A DNA stretch of 64,000 bases, taken from contig JASJOG010000008.1 in assembly GCA_030142905.1 (NCBI GenBank), positions 372,001 to 436,000 on the forward strand, in the 5' to 3' direction. The first letter of the stretch is position 1. Each line of letters opens with the position of its first letter. Positions 1 through 11,878 of this stretch are shown piece after piece. The translations under genes and the position numbers were made by a program. Source of the stretch: Heliopora coerulea. Its lineage: Eukaryota > Cnidaria > Anthozoa > Scleralcyonacea > Helioporidae. The notes beneath the pieces are model-generated. The model had not been told where the DNA came from and did no database searches. It worked only from the letters and a program-made list of their open reading frames with translations.

Positions 1-44
1 CGTAACCGCGCAGAACTATTAATTTGCAAAAACTACCTACCCAG

Positions 45-130
45 CTAACTAACCAACCAACCAACCAACCAACCAACCAAACAACCAACCAACCAACCAA
101 CCAACCAGCCAACTAACTAACTGACTGACT
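45..130. repeat. (AACC)n microsatellite
   Basis: An almost pure tetranucleotide run of ccaa units, grading into aact and gact units and then an aaat-rich tail. It is non-coding and lies left of the last zinc-finger exon seen. Confidence 0.9.
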
Positions 131-918
131 GAATATAAATAAATAAATATGGTAACAAACTCATTCCTCAGAAGATTTGAGCCCATAAATAGGTCAGACA
201 TGATTGTAATGCGTTTTTCAGAAAACTCAAAACAGGAAAAAATTACTCATCATGCCCATAGAAACTTGAATTATTTTCGCCACAAGGGCAGGCAGGTCTA
301 TATGACGTTGTCGTAACATAAAAACTTCATCAGGCATTATCATCAATCAGTGACGGTTTTCCGCGGATGAATAATTACAATACAAGATTGGCGAAAGGTA
401 GGAACATTTGTTGAAAACAGAACATTTCTGTTGAGATTGCTCGAATCGAGAACGGGCAAAATAAAGTGGTAAGTGTTATGTGCACTATGCCCCATTTTCG
501 CCCCGCAAGAAGTTAGGGTTGCCGCCAGGGGTGGCGCCTGAAGGGGGACACGGGGGCTCCAGCCCCCGACGGGGAACTTTAGCCACCCTGTCAGGGAATA
601 GCTAACAATCCGTCGGAGAGCTGTCATTAATAATAACATATTTATATATTGTACAAACTATGAAAATTTAATATCGATTTAGCCAAGAAAGATTATAGAC
701 TCTTCTAAAGCAAGCATGGTCCCCACTGGTTTAGCCCACCAGTCGAGCATGTTAGCCCCTGCGTCGGGGAATTCCTGGCACCACCTCTGGTTGCCGCTTC
801 TCGATAATATTGATCAGTACCGTGAGTGTAGACTGGACAAAACGAGCAGAATCTTGTGACGTTGATCGTAACAGGCAATACCAGGGGGGGGGGGCAGAAA
901 TAAAAAAAAAAAACTTAC
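131..918. other. Non-coding, probable intron of the zinc-finger gene
   Basis: No supported exon, RNA or intact mobile element. A G-rich patch near 520-590 has short inverted GGTGGC/GCCACC arms but no TSD. A G-run lies near 885-894, just before the splice donor of the zinc-finger exon. Confidence 0.5.
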
Positions 919-1027
919 TGTTTACAAATATAAGGTTTTTCGCCAGAGTGAATACGTTGATGAACAATGAGTTGGTGGAGTCGACGGAAAAATCTGTTGC
1001 ATTCATCACATTTAAACTTTTTGATGT
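919..1027 (-). CDS. C2H2 zinc-finger gene, exon 5 (last one in window)
   Basis: Read on the minus strand, the exon starts after an acceptor (tttttacag) and ends at a strong GTAAGT donor at 913-918. It encodes [20 protein letters not shown] followed by [11 protein letters not shown], so one full C2H2 finger with the usual H-linker (SGEKPY) and the first Cys of the next finger. Such proteins normally bind DNA in the nucleus as transcription factors. The entering phase (1) matches the exon at 2363-2482 and the leaving phase is 2, so the gene must continue beyond the left edge. The 109-bp length and both splice sites are read directly. The identity of the protein is not recognised. Confidence 0.8.
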
Positions 1028-1482
1028 CTGTAAAAAATTTAAATAGTACGAGTCAAATAAGTAGAAATCACTGCAGTTTTCGTCCTAATAGCTGGTTCCC
1101 CTTATTACATCAGCTGAATACAACTACCAAAATACTTTGCGGTTTCTTCATTTTCGTGCAAATATCGAATTTCCAAAGCCAATGGAAAGACAATTGTTCC
1201 GATTAATATTACATACTTGATGTCGAAAGGCATTCTGGTAGTTGTATTCAGCAGATGTATAAGGGGGACCGGCCGTTAACAGGAAGCTGCTATATTAGTG
1301 GATGTCGAGGTCTAAAGAAACAGTAATTCGAAGGCTTTATGTTGATGGCTCAGGCCACGTATCCCATGTGATCTTTTCTTGGTGTATCCCAAGTTAAGCG
1401 TTCCGGTTTTAACGTACAAGTTTTTTGCAGCTTCATAACGGATCGATTTGATAGTTTCAATAATCGAGCTTCTGATTAGGAG
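1028..1482. other. Intron, nothing recognised
   Basis: Intron between zinc-finger exons, left of the miniature element at 1483. I see no coding exon, RNA gene or clear repeat. Confidence 0.5.
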
Positions 1483-2006
1483 CAGGGGCGAAACTAGCCC
1501 TTTTTCGTTGAGGTGATGTTGGGTAGAAATGCCCTGCTAAAATCTATGATGCCCTGCCGCAACGTAGGTAAAATTGACCGAAATGTATATAAGCCTGCTT
1601 CAGTCTGGATGCATTTGAACTAAATTCCTACTGTCTGCCATGGGATGGCATAGTGGAAAAACAGAACAGTTAAAAATAAATAAAAATTAGCAAGATCATG
1701 AAAAAAACAGTACATGCAAGCACATGTACCACTACACAACCACTGCGTGTATAATGTACATAATTCTTGATGGCATTGAATTCAGAACTATTTTTCCTGG
1801 ACTCTGTGGATAAATACGTCAATATAATCATCACTTTTATTGCCAATTTTATAAATTTTAATTTATTCAACTCTGTGTACCTACGAGCCTGCGCCTGGGC
1901 TGCGCTGCCCGAGTGCCCTGCAAGATCTATGATTGCCCTGCAAATCGGAGTTTCTAGTATTTTGGGGGTGTCACACCCCTCACACCCCCTTTGAGTTTCG
2001 CCCCTG
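1483..2006. mobile_element. hAT-like miniature element (524 bp)
   Basis: Both ends read CAGGGGCGAAACT inwards. The flanking 8-mers are attaggag (1475-1482) and atttggag (2007-2014), 7/8 identical, as expected for an aged hAT TSD. The internal arms repeat GCCCTGC and ATCTATGAT motifs near both ends. There is no transposase ORF, so it is non-autonomous. It lies in the zinc-finger gene intron. Confidence 0.8.
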
Positions 2007-2362
2007 ATTTGGAGTCCAGGTATTTAAATGTGCCCAGGTCTGCAAAGATGTTACATAAACAAAGTAGTGTCGTACCACGATTCTTGTGAAAGAGCACCAA
2101 TAGTCAGTGCACTTTCTTCTATGAAGTACGGCACTTTCCCTCAACATAGAGAACCTTTTACGTTTTTAAAAAGGTTCGGAGCACTATGTTTTTGCAAAGG
2201 TGGAGAAAAGAACAACAACTTCGTCACACATCGTAAGTTTATTCTCATATTTAACAATGTTTCACAGGTAATAGAATGCAATCTTGCAACGTATAGCGTA
2301 GTTGCAAAAGAGTTTAAAGGCTTCACGGTAGCACACGTTTTCATCACAATTATTCGACCTAC

Positions 2363-2482
2363 CAGTGTGGATTTGCAAGTGCTTCTTCAGGTCTGATGGG
2401 TACTTAAAAGCTTTGTTGCATTGCTCACATACACGAGGACCATTGCTAAGACGTCGTTTCACACCAGTGTTCACTACAGGAA
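2363..2482 (-). CDS. C2H2 zinc-finger gene, exon 4
   Basis: A 120-bp minus-strand exon that encodes a basic lead-in (GVKRRLSNGPR) and one C2H2 finger, VCEQCNKAFKYPSDLKKHLQ IH (Cys-2-Cys, 12-residue loop, His-3-His), and ends at HTG with donor GTAGGT. Upstream phase 1 joins cleanly to the exon at 3947-4117. Two acceptors nine bases apart (exon start 2482 or 2473) both keep the frame, so a VPV tripeptide may be optional. The finger consensus is typical of nuclear DNA-binding proteins. The linker into the next finger, HTGDIKKF, is less canonical than TGEKP. Confidence 0.8.
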
Positions 2483-3946
2483 CTACAAAGCACAAAGGAA
2501 AAAGAGACACAGACCATCAACAGACTATATGTACTTTAGACAGTTTCACAGACGAATGATCTTAAACCTGATCTTCATATAACTCATTTTAATCCTTCCT
2601 TATTGCAACAAGCTGAGACTTTAGGAACACAACAAATATAGCGTCTGAAAATCTAAGAGCCAGAAAAAGTAAAATATCCAAATTCCCAGCTTCAGGTCCA
2701 TAGCCATCCTCAGGCCTGTACCTGGGGCGGGGCAGAGGGGGCCATGGGACTCCCCTACAATTTCCTATTACAAGTAACTGGAAAAGATTGAAGAGATTAA
2801 AAACGTATGTGAGATTGATAATGGGTGAAAATAGATCAAACAGTCTCACGACACTCCACATTAACAGATGATAAAATGCAACCTTATCTGATACCGCAAA
2901 CAAATTTGTCGGAAAATTTGAAAGTCCAAACAGTTTGTTTCGAAAGTTTACCACATAAAAAGTAATTTACCCTGACAAATTGCAAGCAAGGGATAGTAAA
3001 TTCGCATTTTTTTTATTTTTCTGTTTCAATTACTTGGTTCAAGTATTTTTCAATTGAATATTCTTCATATGTGTAATAATATGTGTTCAAACGGTATAAA
3101 TAGAGTTGCATTTTCATAATTCAGTGTTTTGAAGTTTACAAAACCCAAAAACTAATTAAAACAACGGCTCGTCAGACCCCTTACCAAAACATCCACCGTG
3201 CATTAATAAAGTTTGCAAGTTTGCCCCCCTATTCCTGCCACTGACCTCACGGGCATGGGCTTGATCCTGACATGTTAGGGTGTGCAGCTTGTTCTGGGTT
3301 AAGTGTAACGCTTTTTTACCGGCAAACTTTTAAATTGGTAAATATTAATTCGAGATATAATGAGTGGCAATTCTGCTCATTCTGGTTTCAATAAAAATCT
3401 GGAATAACCAAACTGAAGGCTGGTTGAGCCAAGTGAAGCAAGCACAAATGCAATTTGATGGAAATTTTCGATGTAAACACACTGAGAAGGGCTGGCCTCC
3501 TTCGAGGGCCGGGAAAAGTTGATAAACGCAATCACTTGGACCCAGCCCAGTTAGAAGGGCCAGAAAATTCCCATATAAAAGCGAGGTGGAATTAAGCCCT
3601 CTTACTAGAACTAGCCCTACCAATAGGCTGGTTTGCCTCCATAAAACAACCCCTTAATTGCCAAATGTTGAACACGTCACTTTGCTGCACTTAGGACTAA
3701 TGACTAATTACAACGCGTGGTCAGTTGTTTAAATTTGTTTTAAAATCTGCAGAGACATGTCATCTGATTTTATATTTGCTGAACCACATTACTTAACGTT
3801 TGAGGTCGTTAATTTCATGTTGAACCGTGCTAAATAGACCTCGTCTGTGTTTGCTTCAGGACTTTGTTTCCAACAAATGCTGAGTTTCCAAAGGTTGAGC
3901 CGTCAATAACGGGTTTACCAATGTATGTAATTTCGGTTTACTATAC
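2483..3946. other. Intron of the zinc-finger gene, nothing recognised
   Basis: A 1.46 kb intron. A GC-rich patch near 2705-2760 and a C-rich run near 3220-3235 look like ends of old miniature elements, but I found no matching ends or TSD. There is no coding exon. Confidence 0.5.
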
Positions 3947-4117
3947 CTGGCGCACTAACAGCTTCTTGTAAAGTTGTTCGATCATTTTCAACAGCAGCGG
4001 CAGCAGAAGCTAACTCATGGTCACTGGAAACAGTTTCAGTGATCGTTTCACTTTCTGAAATGCCTGAGGAGTCAACAGAACTTCCTTGCACGGTGGCCAG
4101 ATGTGAACTTCTACCAG
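3947..4117 (-). CDS. C2H2 zinc-finger gene, exon 3
   Basis: A 171-bp exon (57 codons, phase 1 on both sides) between acceptor cttcaaacag and donor GTATAG. It encodes a Ser/Thr/Glu-rich, low-complexity linker with SSGISESETITETVSSDHE and an alanine run before VENDRTTLQEAV. There is no fold and probably this is a disordered part of the N-terminal regulatory region. It is assigned to the same gene because its phase and strand match the neighbouring exons and both splice sites are good. Confidence 0.7.
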
Positions 4118-5174
4118 CTGTTTGAAGAGGACAAGCACGAAAAGCCATAATTAGTATTCTGAAAGCAACATTTAAAACTTTAAGCCGTGTTGTGGTGCAA
4201 TTTTTCAGGCAAAGTGTCATGAAAAAAAATTTTGCAATTGCACGAACGGGTGTTACAAGCATTAATCATTATCCAACTTGACGGCAATTGTTGCATTTGC
4301 AACTGAATGTAGAACTTCGTTCTACTTTTCGTGGAAGTTGCAGTTTAGAAAAAGGGAGTTTTATGAGAGTTGTTGCACGACGTAATTCTTCATGCAAATT
4401 ACAAAATTTTTTTCGTGACACAAGTCACGTAAAAAATTGCACCGTGTATTATTTGCTTTAGTAACTCGATAATTTCCCAAAAGATTTGTTAGAACCAATG
4501 CTTTTTATGTACTAGATCGTGCTTCAAAAAATCTCATAATTCACAAAGTCAATTCCATGCTTCAACCTGACAGAACGATACAATACATACACTTGAGTTG
4601 TAAGTTGGCAACTTTTCAGTACTTCTACTTGTATTCAGTGTGAACGTATTAAATACTGAATGTTTCATCTATTTTGCTTTCCTTTTAGTAATCCCTTCCT
4701 TCAATTAAAACCTTTTTATTGTCGTTAAAACCTTTTACTGCAGTTACAGTTATTTTCAGACGGTTGAAATATGTTAACACGCAATTGCGAAGTCCTCATG
4801 CATTTATCTCGACAAAAAAAGAAAAAAGTTGTTGTTTTATCCCCCAACTGACTTGTTTTGCATGATAATCGCTTCCTCTTTAACTGGATGTTTTTTTTTA
4901 AAAAGTCACTTTTTGAAAACATTTATTCTAATCCTTCTTCAAGGAAGCCCTAACAAACTTTGCCCTCCATTATCACCATCAGGCAATTCAAGCCGTTTGT
5001 TGACAATTTTATTGAGTTTTTAGGTTTTGTTGTCTCCTTGGCCCTTGCGTTCAAGATAGCAAAATAGCTAATAGGCCACTTACTTTTGCTGGGGCTAGCT
5101 TATTTAGGAATTGCACATTTAACTTAAACTAAGATGTTGAGACAGAACATATGCATGTTTCTCTCAATTTATAT
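4118..5174. other. Intron of the zinc-finger gene
   Basis: AT-rich intron sequence between exons 3 and 2, left of the miniature element at 5175. No coding exon, RNA gene or complete repeat was recognised. Confidence 0.5.
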
Positions 5175-5612
5175 TAGGGATGTCCCGATCCATTTTTTTG
5201 CCCCCGATCCTGATCCAAGTCATTTAATATTGAGTATCTGCCGATACCGAGTCCCGATCCGATACTTCTATTTTCCTAGATAATAGTTGCACAGTGCACA
5301 CTTCAAGTACTTTAAAGTTATTAAAGTCAATCCAGTGTATATCCTTGACGACTAAATCGTTCTGTAATGAATTAAGGGAAAAAATCCCTGCATCCAAGCT
5401 GTTCCTTGATGTTTTTATTTTTTCTTAAACAAAATAACCAGCTAAACAAACTAAAATATGTCAAAATAAATAGCTCTTATCAAATTTTCACTGACGTAAT
5501 GTTGAAACAGGATCGGATTAGGTTTCTACTCAAAATATGCGATACCGATTAGTTAAAAAGTGCCTTGATCGGCCCCGATACCGATACTTGAGATCGGATC
5601 GGAACAACCCTA
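5175..5612. mobile_element. hAT-type miniature element with GATCGGGA/CCGATCC arms (438 bp)
   Basis: The ends TAGGGATGTCCCGATCC and, inverted, TAGGGTTGTTCCGATCC are followed by repeated CCGATACC motifs. A perfect 8-bp TSD ATTTATAT lies at 5167-5174 and 5613-5620. There is no ORF. Elements with this kind of end are known in many animal genomes as non-autonomous hAT families. The boundaries are read directly. Confidence 0.9.
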
Positions 5613-5860
5613 ATTTATATTCTGCAGAGATGTCACAAATATCAATTAGTAGCTGTGCGTGTTAATTTTTTCCCTTTGTGCCAAATTTCTCCTTGAAACT
5701 TTAACAAAATCTCTTCTCCCAATAAGCTCTACTCAATATAACCTAAGATTTAAAAAGCCGAGTTAAGTTATGAGATGTTGGGTAAATGCTGTTGAAGGAA
5801 AATGTGCGATGCTTTAACACTAGGTATCATTCCTTCTTTAACAATGAACACATACCGTAC

Positions 5861-6619
5861 CTTCACTTTCAGTAGTCGGGACAGACGCAGCCATAACATC
5901 AATTCCTTCAGGTAATGCTTCCTGGTTTACTGTTACAAATGTCGCTGGATCAGCAGAACTTGCCTGCACCAAATTCATGTTGGCTATACCAGATCCTCCC
6001 ATATTTGAAGGCACGACAATAGGAATGGTACCTCCTTGTGTAACCAAGTAATAAGAACCAGTAGACCCAGTCGAGTCAGCCAGTACTGCAGCCCCACCAT
6101 TGGTACTAGACCCAGTCTGCTGAATACCAGATACAACATCTTGGAGGATGGTAGCTAAAGATAAACTGCCTTGACCTGCACTCCCATCAGAAGGCAGGGA
6201 GGTAACTATCACATTACCACCTGTGCCCCCACTAGAGTTGGCAAACAAGCTGGCCAGCTGTTCTTGTGTGATAGCCACAACATTTGAACCATTCTCGTTT
6301 GTGCTATCAGACTGACTAATGTGGCCACTGTCAGAATCAGATTGTTGTACTTCCATCTGGACAACTGCATCCGCATTCTTGCCATCTTCACCAGTAGTTT
6401 GCTGTTGTTCATCTGAACTGCTCTGTAGTATTTCCTGTCCTAATTCCATGGCAACCAGAATGGGTTCCAAGTTCGCATACGTTTGCTGATCTTGTTCAGT
6501 ATGAACAGATGTTGAAGAATCCGCATTGCTTGTCGTTTCTTCTGGGATTTGCTGAGGTAGCTCTTGCATCCCTTCATCAGGCTTGACTTGAGCACTCTCA
6601 TCTTGTTCTTTAACTTCAG
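5861..6619 (-). CDS. C2H2 zinc-finger gene, exon 2 (acidic, Gln-rich)
   Basis: A 759-bp exon (253 codons, phase 1 in and out) with acceptor attcactttag and donor GTACGG. It encodes a long acidic, Gln/Ser/Thr/Gly-rich region with no globular fold: EQDQQTYANLEPILVAMELG near the start, then QQQTTGEDG, and Gly/Val/Ser-rich stretches such as GGTIPIVVPSNMGGSGIAN. Glutamine- and glycine-rich N-terminal halves like this are usual transactivation or interaction regions of zinc-finger factors, which is an inference here. The frame is open throughout, so the gene looks functional. I cannot name the orthologue. Confidence 0.8.
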
Positions 6620-7066
6620 CTAAAGTGAATTATTTAACTCTTCAGTCAGTCTACTAAGGAAACGTTCACAAGACGATGGCGGAGAAAAGGGTTGGTGAAA
6701 CGGGTCACGAGTATTTAATGTCAAAGTGGGGAGTGGTTTTCTAAAGGCCCACTTAAACGATAGAGCACCGATGTACAAGATTAGATAACAATGTTATCTC
6801 GTAAAGTTGGAAGAGTGGCCACACGATCTAACATTGGTTGAACATCATGATTTGCTGGATAAAATGTTCGACCAAAAGCGAAGAAAAATATCGCCTCGTA
6901 TTGGTCCATATGGACTGCTGAACTGCTTTGAGGTGATGTTACACGGGACGATTTTTAACGTAAAAATGTGAGGTTATGGTGATTTCATCTTTTTGAGTTT
7001 CTCTGGCAGTGTGTTACACATTTCTATGCCATATACAGAGAATGACCATCTTTAGTCGGTCTCATG

Positions 7067-7245
7067 CAGGGACGGCGGAGCGGAATAACGAGTGGGGGGG
7101 AGGCTTGAGATAAAAATACACCATTTTGTATGCTTCTCTGGGAAATTGCACAACAAGTGTTTTAAAACGTAGTTGTTTCAACATTACATTTGGAAAAAAG
7201 TGGGGGGCTACAGCTCCTGCAGCCCCCCCGGCTCTGCCGTCCCTG
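7067..7245. mobile_element. Miniature inverted-repeat element (179 bp)
   Basis: The ends CAGGGACGGCGGAGC and, inverted, CAGGGACGGCAGAGC are flanked by the direct repeat TCATG (7062-7066 and 7246-7250). The 5-bp TSD is shorter than usual for hAT but is known in some hAT clades. There is no coding capacity. Confidence 0.75.
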
Positions 7246-9084
7246 TCATGATTATAGCCAGGACACACAAGGTTCAAAGTGCTGTATCTGGTTGATCTTG
7301 AATGCATATCACCAGAATCACAGCAGCACAACAAAATCACACCAGAAACGTCAGAGCAGGTGGGGGTAATCTACTCATTATGTCTGAAAATTCACTCTAA
7401 GAAGACTATTTATTTAAAAAAATGTTCATGTTTGCTGTTGTACAATCTCATTTTTAGTTTCTGGATTATGCAATTTTAGAAAACCTATTATGAAAACTTC
7501 CAGAAGCAATTACCCACAGACATTTACTGAGTTTAGTCTCCCTACCTGAAGTTACACTCTGGTATCCCTATTTTCCAGTAACTATGTAATCACCAATTAA
7601 TTGTAGAAAGTAACGTCTCTCCAGTACTTTCTAACAGGTTGTCAAGTTTCTATGTGTGTTATAACTCAATACACTCATGAGATTCATCTTGTTTCCTCAG
7701 CAACATTGACTGACCAAATGCAATCATTTTGTGTTGTATTTTCCAATGGTTGAAGTTTAGACACATGTTTTGAAAAAGCTACAGTATTGTGGTGTTCACC
7801 CATGCCTTCAAGTGTGTTTGGATGCATTTAGGCCCAACAACATTCACACCTTACTAAGGAAGATAAGACTGAACACAATTACTCATAGCACTTCAGATGT
7901 TTAAAAGCCAACTATTAAAACTAGTAAGTGGTATATGTGCAAAAATTTCTGTTGCTTTATGTGTTACAGTGTCACTGTTATGGTAAGGAAAATTCCTTTA
8001 ATATTCATATTTTTATGCAGTCACAATCTGAACAGTCTTCACAAAAAGTGAAGTGCTTGATACATAGACTTTTTAAGTTCAAACAGGCTTAAAATATATT
8101 GTATAATTAAAATAGTTCAAAACTTTGTTATGATTTGATTGCTTTGTTTTAATAGATGTGTACTTATTCATGGATAGCAGCTCTGGTTCAGATGACTTTC
8201 AAACATATAGCATAATATCAATGCTAAAAATTATACTCCAGTTTTTATATTTTTCAATGGTATTAGTGTGGTGTAAGCATATTATGTCACCAAATGGAAC
8301 AACTTTGACATCATATTCAGCTCATCAATATCTTGCTTATTTCTTAATTCTGTAATCCCTAATAGAAATATGTCAACTGTTCAAATGAAATGTTCTAAGC
8401 CACAGTAGCAGTAACAACAGAATATATTCTAACAGCCTTAATAAAGCAAATTGAACAGCAAAAAAATTAATATGTATTATTACTTTTTAGATCACTTTTG
8501 TGGTATTCTTAGTCTGTTCCTTATGAATAATTATTTAGTATTGGTTATATGACCTCTCCAGAACAAAGAAAAATTTACTTGTCACTTACTCTACTGCTTA
8601 AATCTCTTTAGTATAACAGCCCAATGTACACTCTTTTTTTTAAATTTTAGGAATTCTTTTATTTATGACTTCATGGTAAAGTCATGAACAAAACTCAGTC
8701 TACCTAAATTCAAGTTAATGCTGGTTTTGATATAATTACTATATGGCTACAATTGCAGAAATCATTGCAATTGTCAAATAAATATCCTACCTGTATTTTA
8801 TCAAAACCATGAACTCAGGGATTATAGTAATAAATATTCTTATACTGTAATCTAAGTAGGTTTATGTTAATTTATAGATGCATGTTTGAATGGTGAATGA
8901 GCTTTTAGCTCATAGATGTACATGTAATGTGTTTAAATAAATTACTGAATGAGAGTAATCAATTGACCAGACAAGAAATCATAATCTTGTCTGGAGTATT
9001 ACCATAATGCCCAGCATACTATGGAGAGAGCCATTCTCCATTACCTTTACAGAAATATTTAAAAAGAATCTACATTTTAGATGA

Positions 9085-9270
9085 TCAATGAACATTCTTA
9101 AGGCCCTAACCTCAGAAAAATGATTTTTGAGTCCCAGATGGGGATTGAATTCACAATTTTCTGATGACCAGTCTGACTGAGATGGTCCAACCATTGAGCT
9201 ACCATTAGACTTAGATGCAAACTCAGGTGGAAGTAGGACACATATGCTTGCCTAAGCTGCAGCCACAATA
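9085..9270 (-). mobile_element. tRNA-derived SINE copy
   Basis: On the minus strand a tRNA-like head is visible: box A-like GGTAGCTCAATGG and degenerate box B-like GAATTCAATCCCC, followed by a tail containing CTCAAAAATCATTTTTCTGAGG. The same head occurs at 62616-62692, where the tRNA similarity is much clearer. Confidence 0.6.
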
Positions 9271-9296
9271 TCTTAAAAATGATATTTATGTGACAT

Positions 9297-9510
9297 ATGT
9301 TGTAATTGTAGGAGCTTGGAGATATCTTAGATGATCAATGAATGTTTGTCAAGCTTGTTATAACCTCAGAAAAGTTATTTCTGAGCCCCATGAGATTCGT
9401 GAGATTTCAATCCCTGTCTGGGGCTTAAAAATCATTTTTCTGAAGTTAGGGCTTGACAAACATTCATCAACCATCTAAGATATCTCCAAGCTCCCACATT
9501 TACAACATAT
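9297..9510. repeat. Fold-back of SINE tail sequence
   Basis: GGAGCTTGGAGATATCTTAG at about 9311-9330 is mirrored by its reverse complement at about 9474-9493, with CAATGAATGTTTGTCAAGC inside one arm and its complement in the other. Two head-to-head SINE tail fragments are the simplest reading. TGAGCCCC and CTGTCTGGGGC in the loop resemble the SINE body. Confidence 0.55.
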
Positions 9511-11400
9511 ATCACATTAACCTAAAATTGTCACTAAACTTGCAACATCTTCAGAGAACATTTTACTGGTAGAAAGTCACAGTGATTGATATAAACATAT
9601 TTACTGGCATGAGTCTAATTAACTGGAGTAACCAAGCAAAATATAGAACTGTAACAGTAAGACCAATCAAAGTAAAGACCTGATTAATATTCTCTGGAGA
9701 TGTTACAAGTTTAACCACAAAATGTTGGGTTCATTAAATATTTCTATAAGTGTAACAGTAAAGGGCTTTTCTCTGGATACTATGCTCAGCATTAATATTC
9801 TTGACAAAAATTGATTGAATGATGGGCACTGCCTGAAAGATGCCTCAAGCACAACTCAAAAGGGCCTTAGAGTGTTAATGAAAGTCATGGGGGCATCCAT
9901 TCAACCTCCATGTCCCATGACCTGCTTTAGATGTAAGTGTGCCTGTTCACACTGGAAAAGAAAACAAAAATACATAATGAAATTTCTAATTTATTCACAG
10001 AATTTCAAATTGCAACTAAACATGTCTAAGGGTTCATGTATCAATATTTATAGATTTTACACTAGAACTGGCTTTGTGGCTTGTCAATTTCAGCAGTAAA
10101 TGTTTACACAACACATAAAAGCACTTTTTTTCACTGGGGTTCTTGCTTAACCCATTAAGAGAAAAGGGCACAGTATTTAACTCTGGCCAAAGCCAGACAA
10201 TTTAATTCCTCACAGGGATAAGTACTGGGCACTAAAGGCATAAAAGAACCTTGGCACTGTTTGGTAAATAGCCAGTGAAAATTTGTCACATACCAGATAT
10301 TACTGAACAGCTAGATTTTGCCAAACACCAATTACATTGTTATCTAGGCTGGAACATCCCTTGTAGTAATATTTCAACAACCAATTGAAAGTACAATGTG
10401 AGATGAAATACCCATGAAAACCATTGCTTGAATGAAAATTACAGAATTATAGAAACTCAAGAGTGTATATCAATTACTTAAATACGGAGGTAGAAGCCGT
10501 TCTTTAGTATGAGGTGTTCCAAATTTTTTTGCTGGGTATGAAATGTTAGGGCTCTTTCACGCCACTTTTGCAAAACTGGTAATGCAGTGTCATCTAGTAT
10601 CCCAGTTCTATGCATACAGTACAATTGCTTAGACGGGTGTTGATAGATTAAATTGGAGTCGTGAAGCCCCTCGCCATGTGCCAGAAAACGTTGAACACCA
10701 CTCCACTTGCGTAAAAAAACGACGAAAACCCTTAAATAACTCTGTAAAGCTGTGACATCTGTATTAATATTCTTAACTCAAGAATTGAATCAATTCACTT
10801 TGCTGATGCCTCATTTTGGTTGCCCCATGTGTCATTTCTCCTTTAGCTTTAACTACTTCACGGTTTCCCGATTTTCGAAAGGAAAATGAACGTAAATACT
10901 TCAACAGCTATGGGCTTTAACAGTAGAATATAAAACAGTTCTTGAGTCGATATATTGCGCACTTTCCTGCGAAATTTCAACAAGGAAACCGACCAATGTT
11001 TATGGAAATTTCATTCGTCATAAAATGGCGACAACAACCTCGGCAGTGCTTCTTCTTCGAGGAAGACTTGGAGAGAAATGTCAAGGAACAGCGATATCAC
11101 CACTCATTTAGAGAAAAGAAAATACTATTTATACTTTGTACTCTCCTCAGAATTCCCTGGGACTCAGAAAGCGAAAAATTTTAGGAAGAAACAAACCTGG
11201 GCGCTACTTTAAAAGATTCATAGAAGGAGGGACTGGGAGCAAAATGGCTTTATTAAAAACTTGTACGAAGGACTGGGAAAGACAAGGTTTCTTACTTTCG
11301 AAGACTGGGAGCAACCGGAAGGTTGTAAGAAAAGATAAGAAGAGAGATCAAAATTGTCTTCAGACGCGGTGCAGAAACCTTAACAACGTATCTGAAATAC

Positions 11401-11500
11401 CTGCGTTCATAGATTCCGAAGAAGACTCTGGTGTGGCTTGCATGGCGGTTGCCCCTGTCGTGACCAATGGCTCTTCGTTGCCGTTGCTTGAATCAGCCAT
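11401..11500 (-). CDS. C2H2 zinc-finger gene, exon 1 (start codon)
   Basis: On the minus strand an ATG at 11500 opens MADSSNGNEEPLVTTGATAM, then QATPESSSESMNA, ending at a splice donor (GCAG|GTATTT) at 11400. The leaving phase (1) fits the acceptor of the exon at 6619 exactly, giving an alanine codon across the junction. The composition (Ser/Thr/Glu/Ala-rich) matches the following exon. No upstream in-frame ATG was seen near it. The start is chosen on this phase match and on the sequence composition. The 5' untranslated part is not defined. Confidence 0.7.
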
Positions 11501-11878
11501 TACTTATCGTTTAACGCGAATCTAAGACCTCAATCAAATACTGACAAAGGGTTATGGTTTTGCTTCCTTACGTACTACTCGATGGATATGATATAAGTAA
11601 ACGTTTCGAAAGAATTCACGAAGCTCGAAAGGCGAAAAGAAAGCTCGTGGACAATATGAAATGAGAACAGCCGAGCACGCTAGCTGTCACGTGGTACGAG
11701 TTATCTTATTGGACGAAAACACAATAGTTATTTACATATAAAATGCAAACGAGGAAAATTTCGGCACGAGTTCGAGAATAGTCTCAATGTCGACATAACG
11801 TTTTCTCTTTTCACTGATATACGACTTAACTGGGGAAGAGTAGCATAAGTATGGACGTGGGTTCCAGATCAGTGGTTC
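11501..11878 (-). promoter_or_regulatory. Putative 5' region of the zinc-finger gene
   Basis: The region just upstream of the initiator codon is richer in CpG than its surroundings (for example acgcgaatc, gcacgcta, cacgtggtacg with an E-box CACGTG near 11690). No TATA box is obvious. Its role as a promoter is inferred from position only. Confidence 0.35.

Larger units (their letters stand above)
6620..11400. other. Intron 1 of the zinc-finger gene
   Basis: A 4.8 kb intron. It holds a 179-bp miniature element (7067-7245) and two SINE-derived blocks (9085-9510) described separately. The rest is AT-rich. Several open frames here are short, without splice signals or recognisable protein features, and I do not call them genes. 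Confidence 0.6.

Noticed and set aside
40..130. CRISPR-like or telomeric array
   Set aside because: It is a simple tetranucleotide microsatellite without spacers, and the genome is clearly eukaryotic.
523..590. G-rich patch with GGTGGC/GCCACC arms as a tiny transposon
   Set aside because: The arms are short and the flanks show no direct repeat.
810..1206. Plus-strand open frames over the zinc-finger exon
   Set aside because: They are antisense to the C2H2 exon at 919-1027, which has matching splice sites and motif.
2028..2396. 122-codon plus-strand open frame
   Set aside because: It has no recognisable feature and overlaps the zinc-finger exon on the opposite strand.
2705..3240. Possible miniature element between two G/C-rich patches
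   Set aside because: The two ends do not match and no target-site repeat is present.
10942..11525. Overlapping plus-strand open frames
   Set aside because: They are antisense to the initiator exon and promoter region of the zinc-finger gene, with no recognisable domain.
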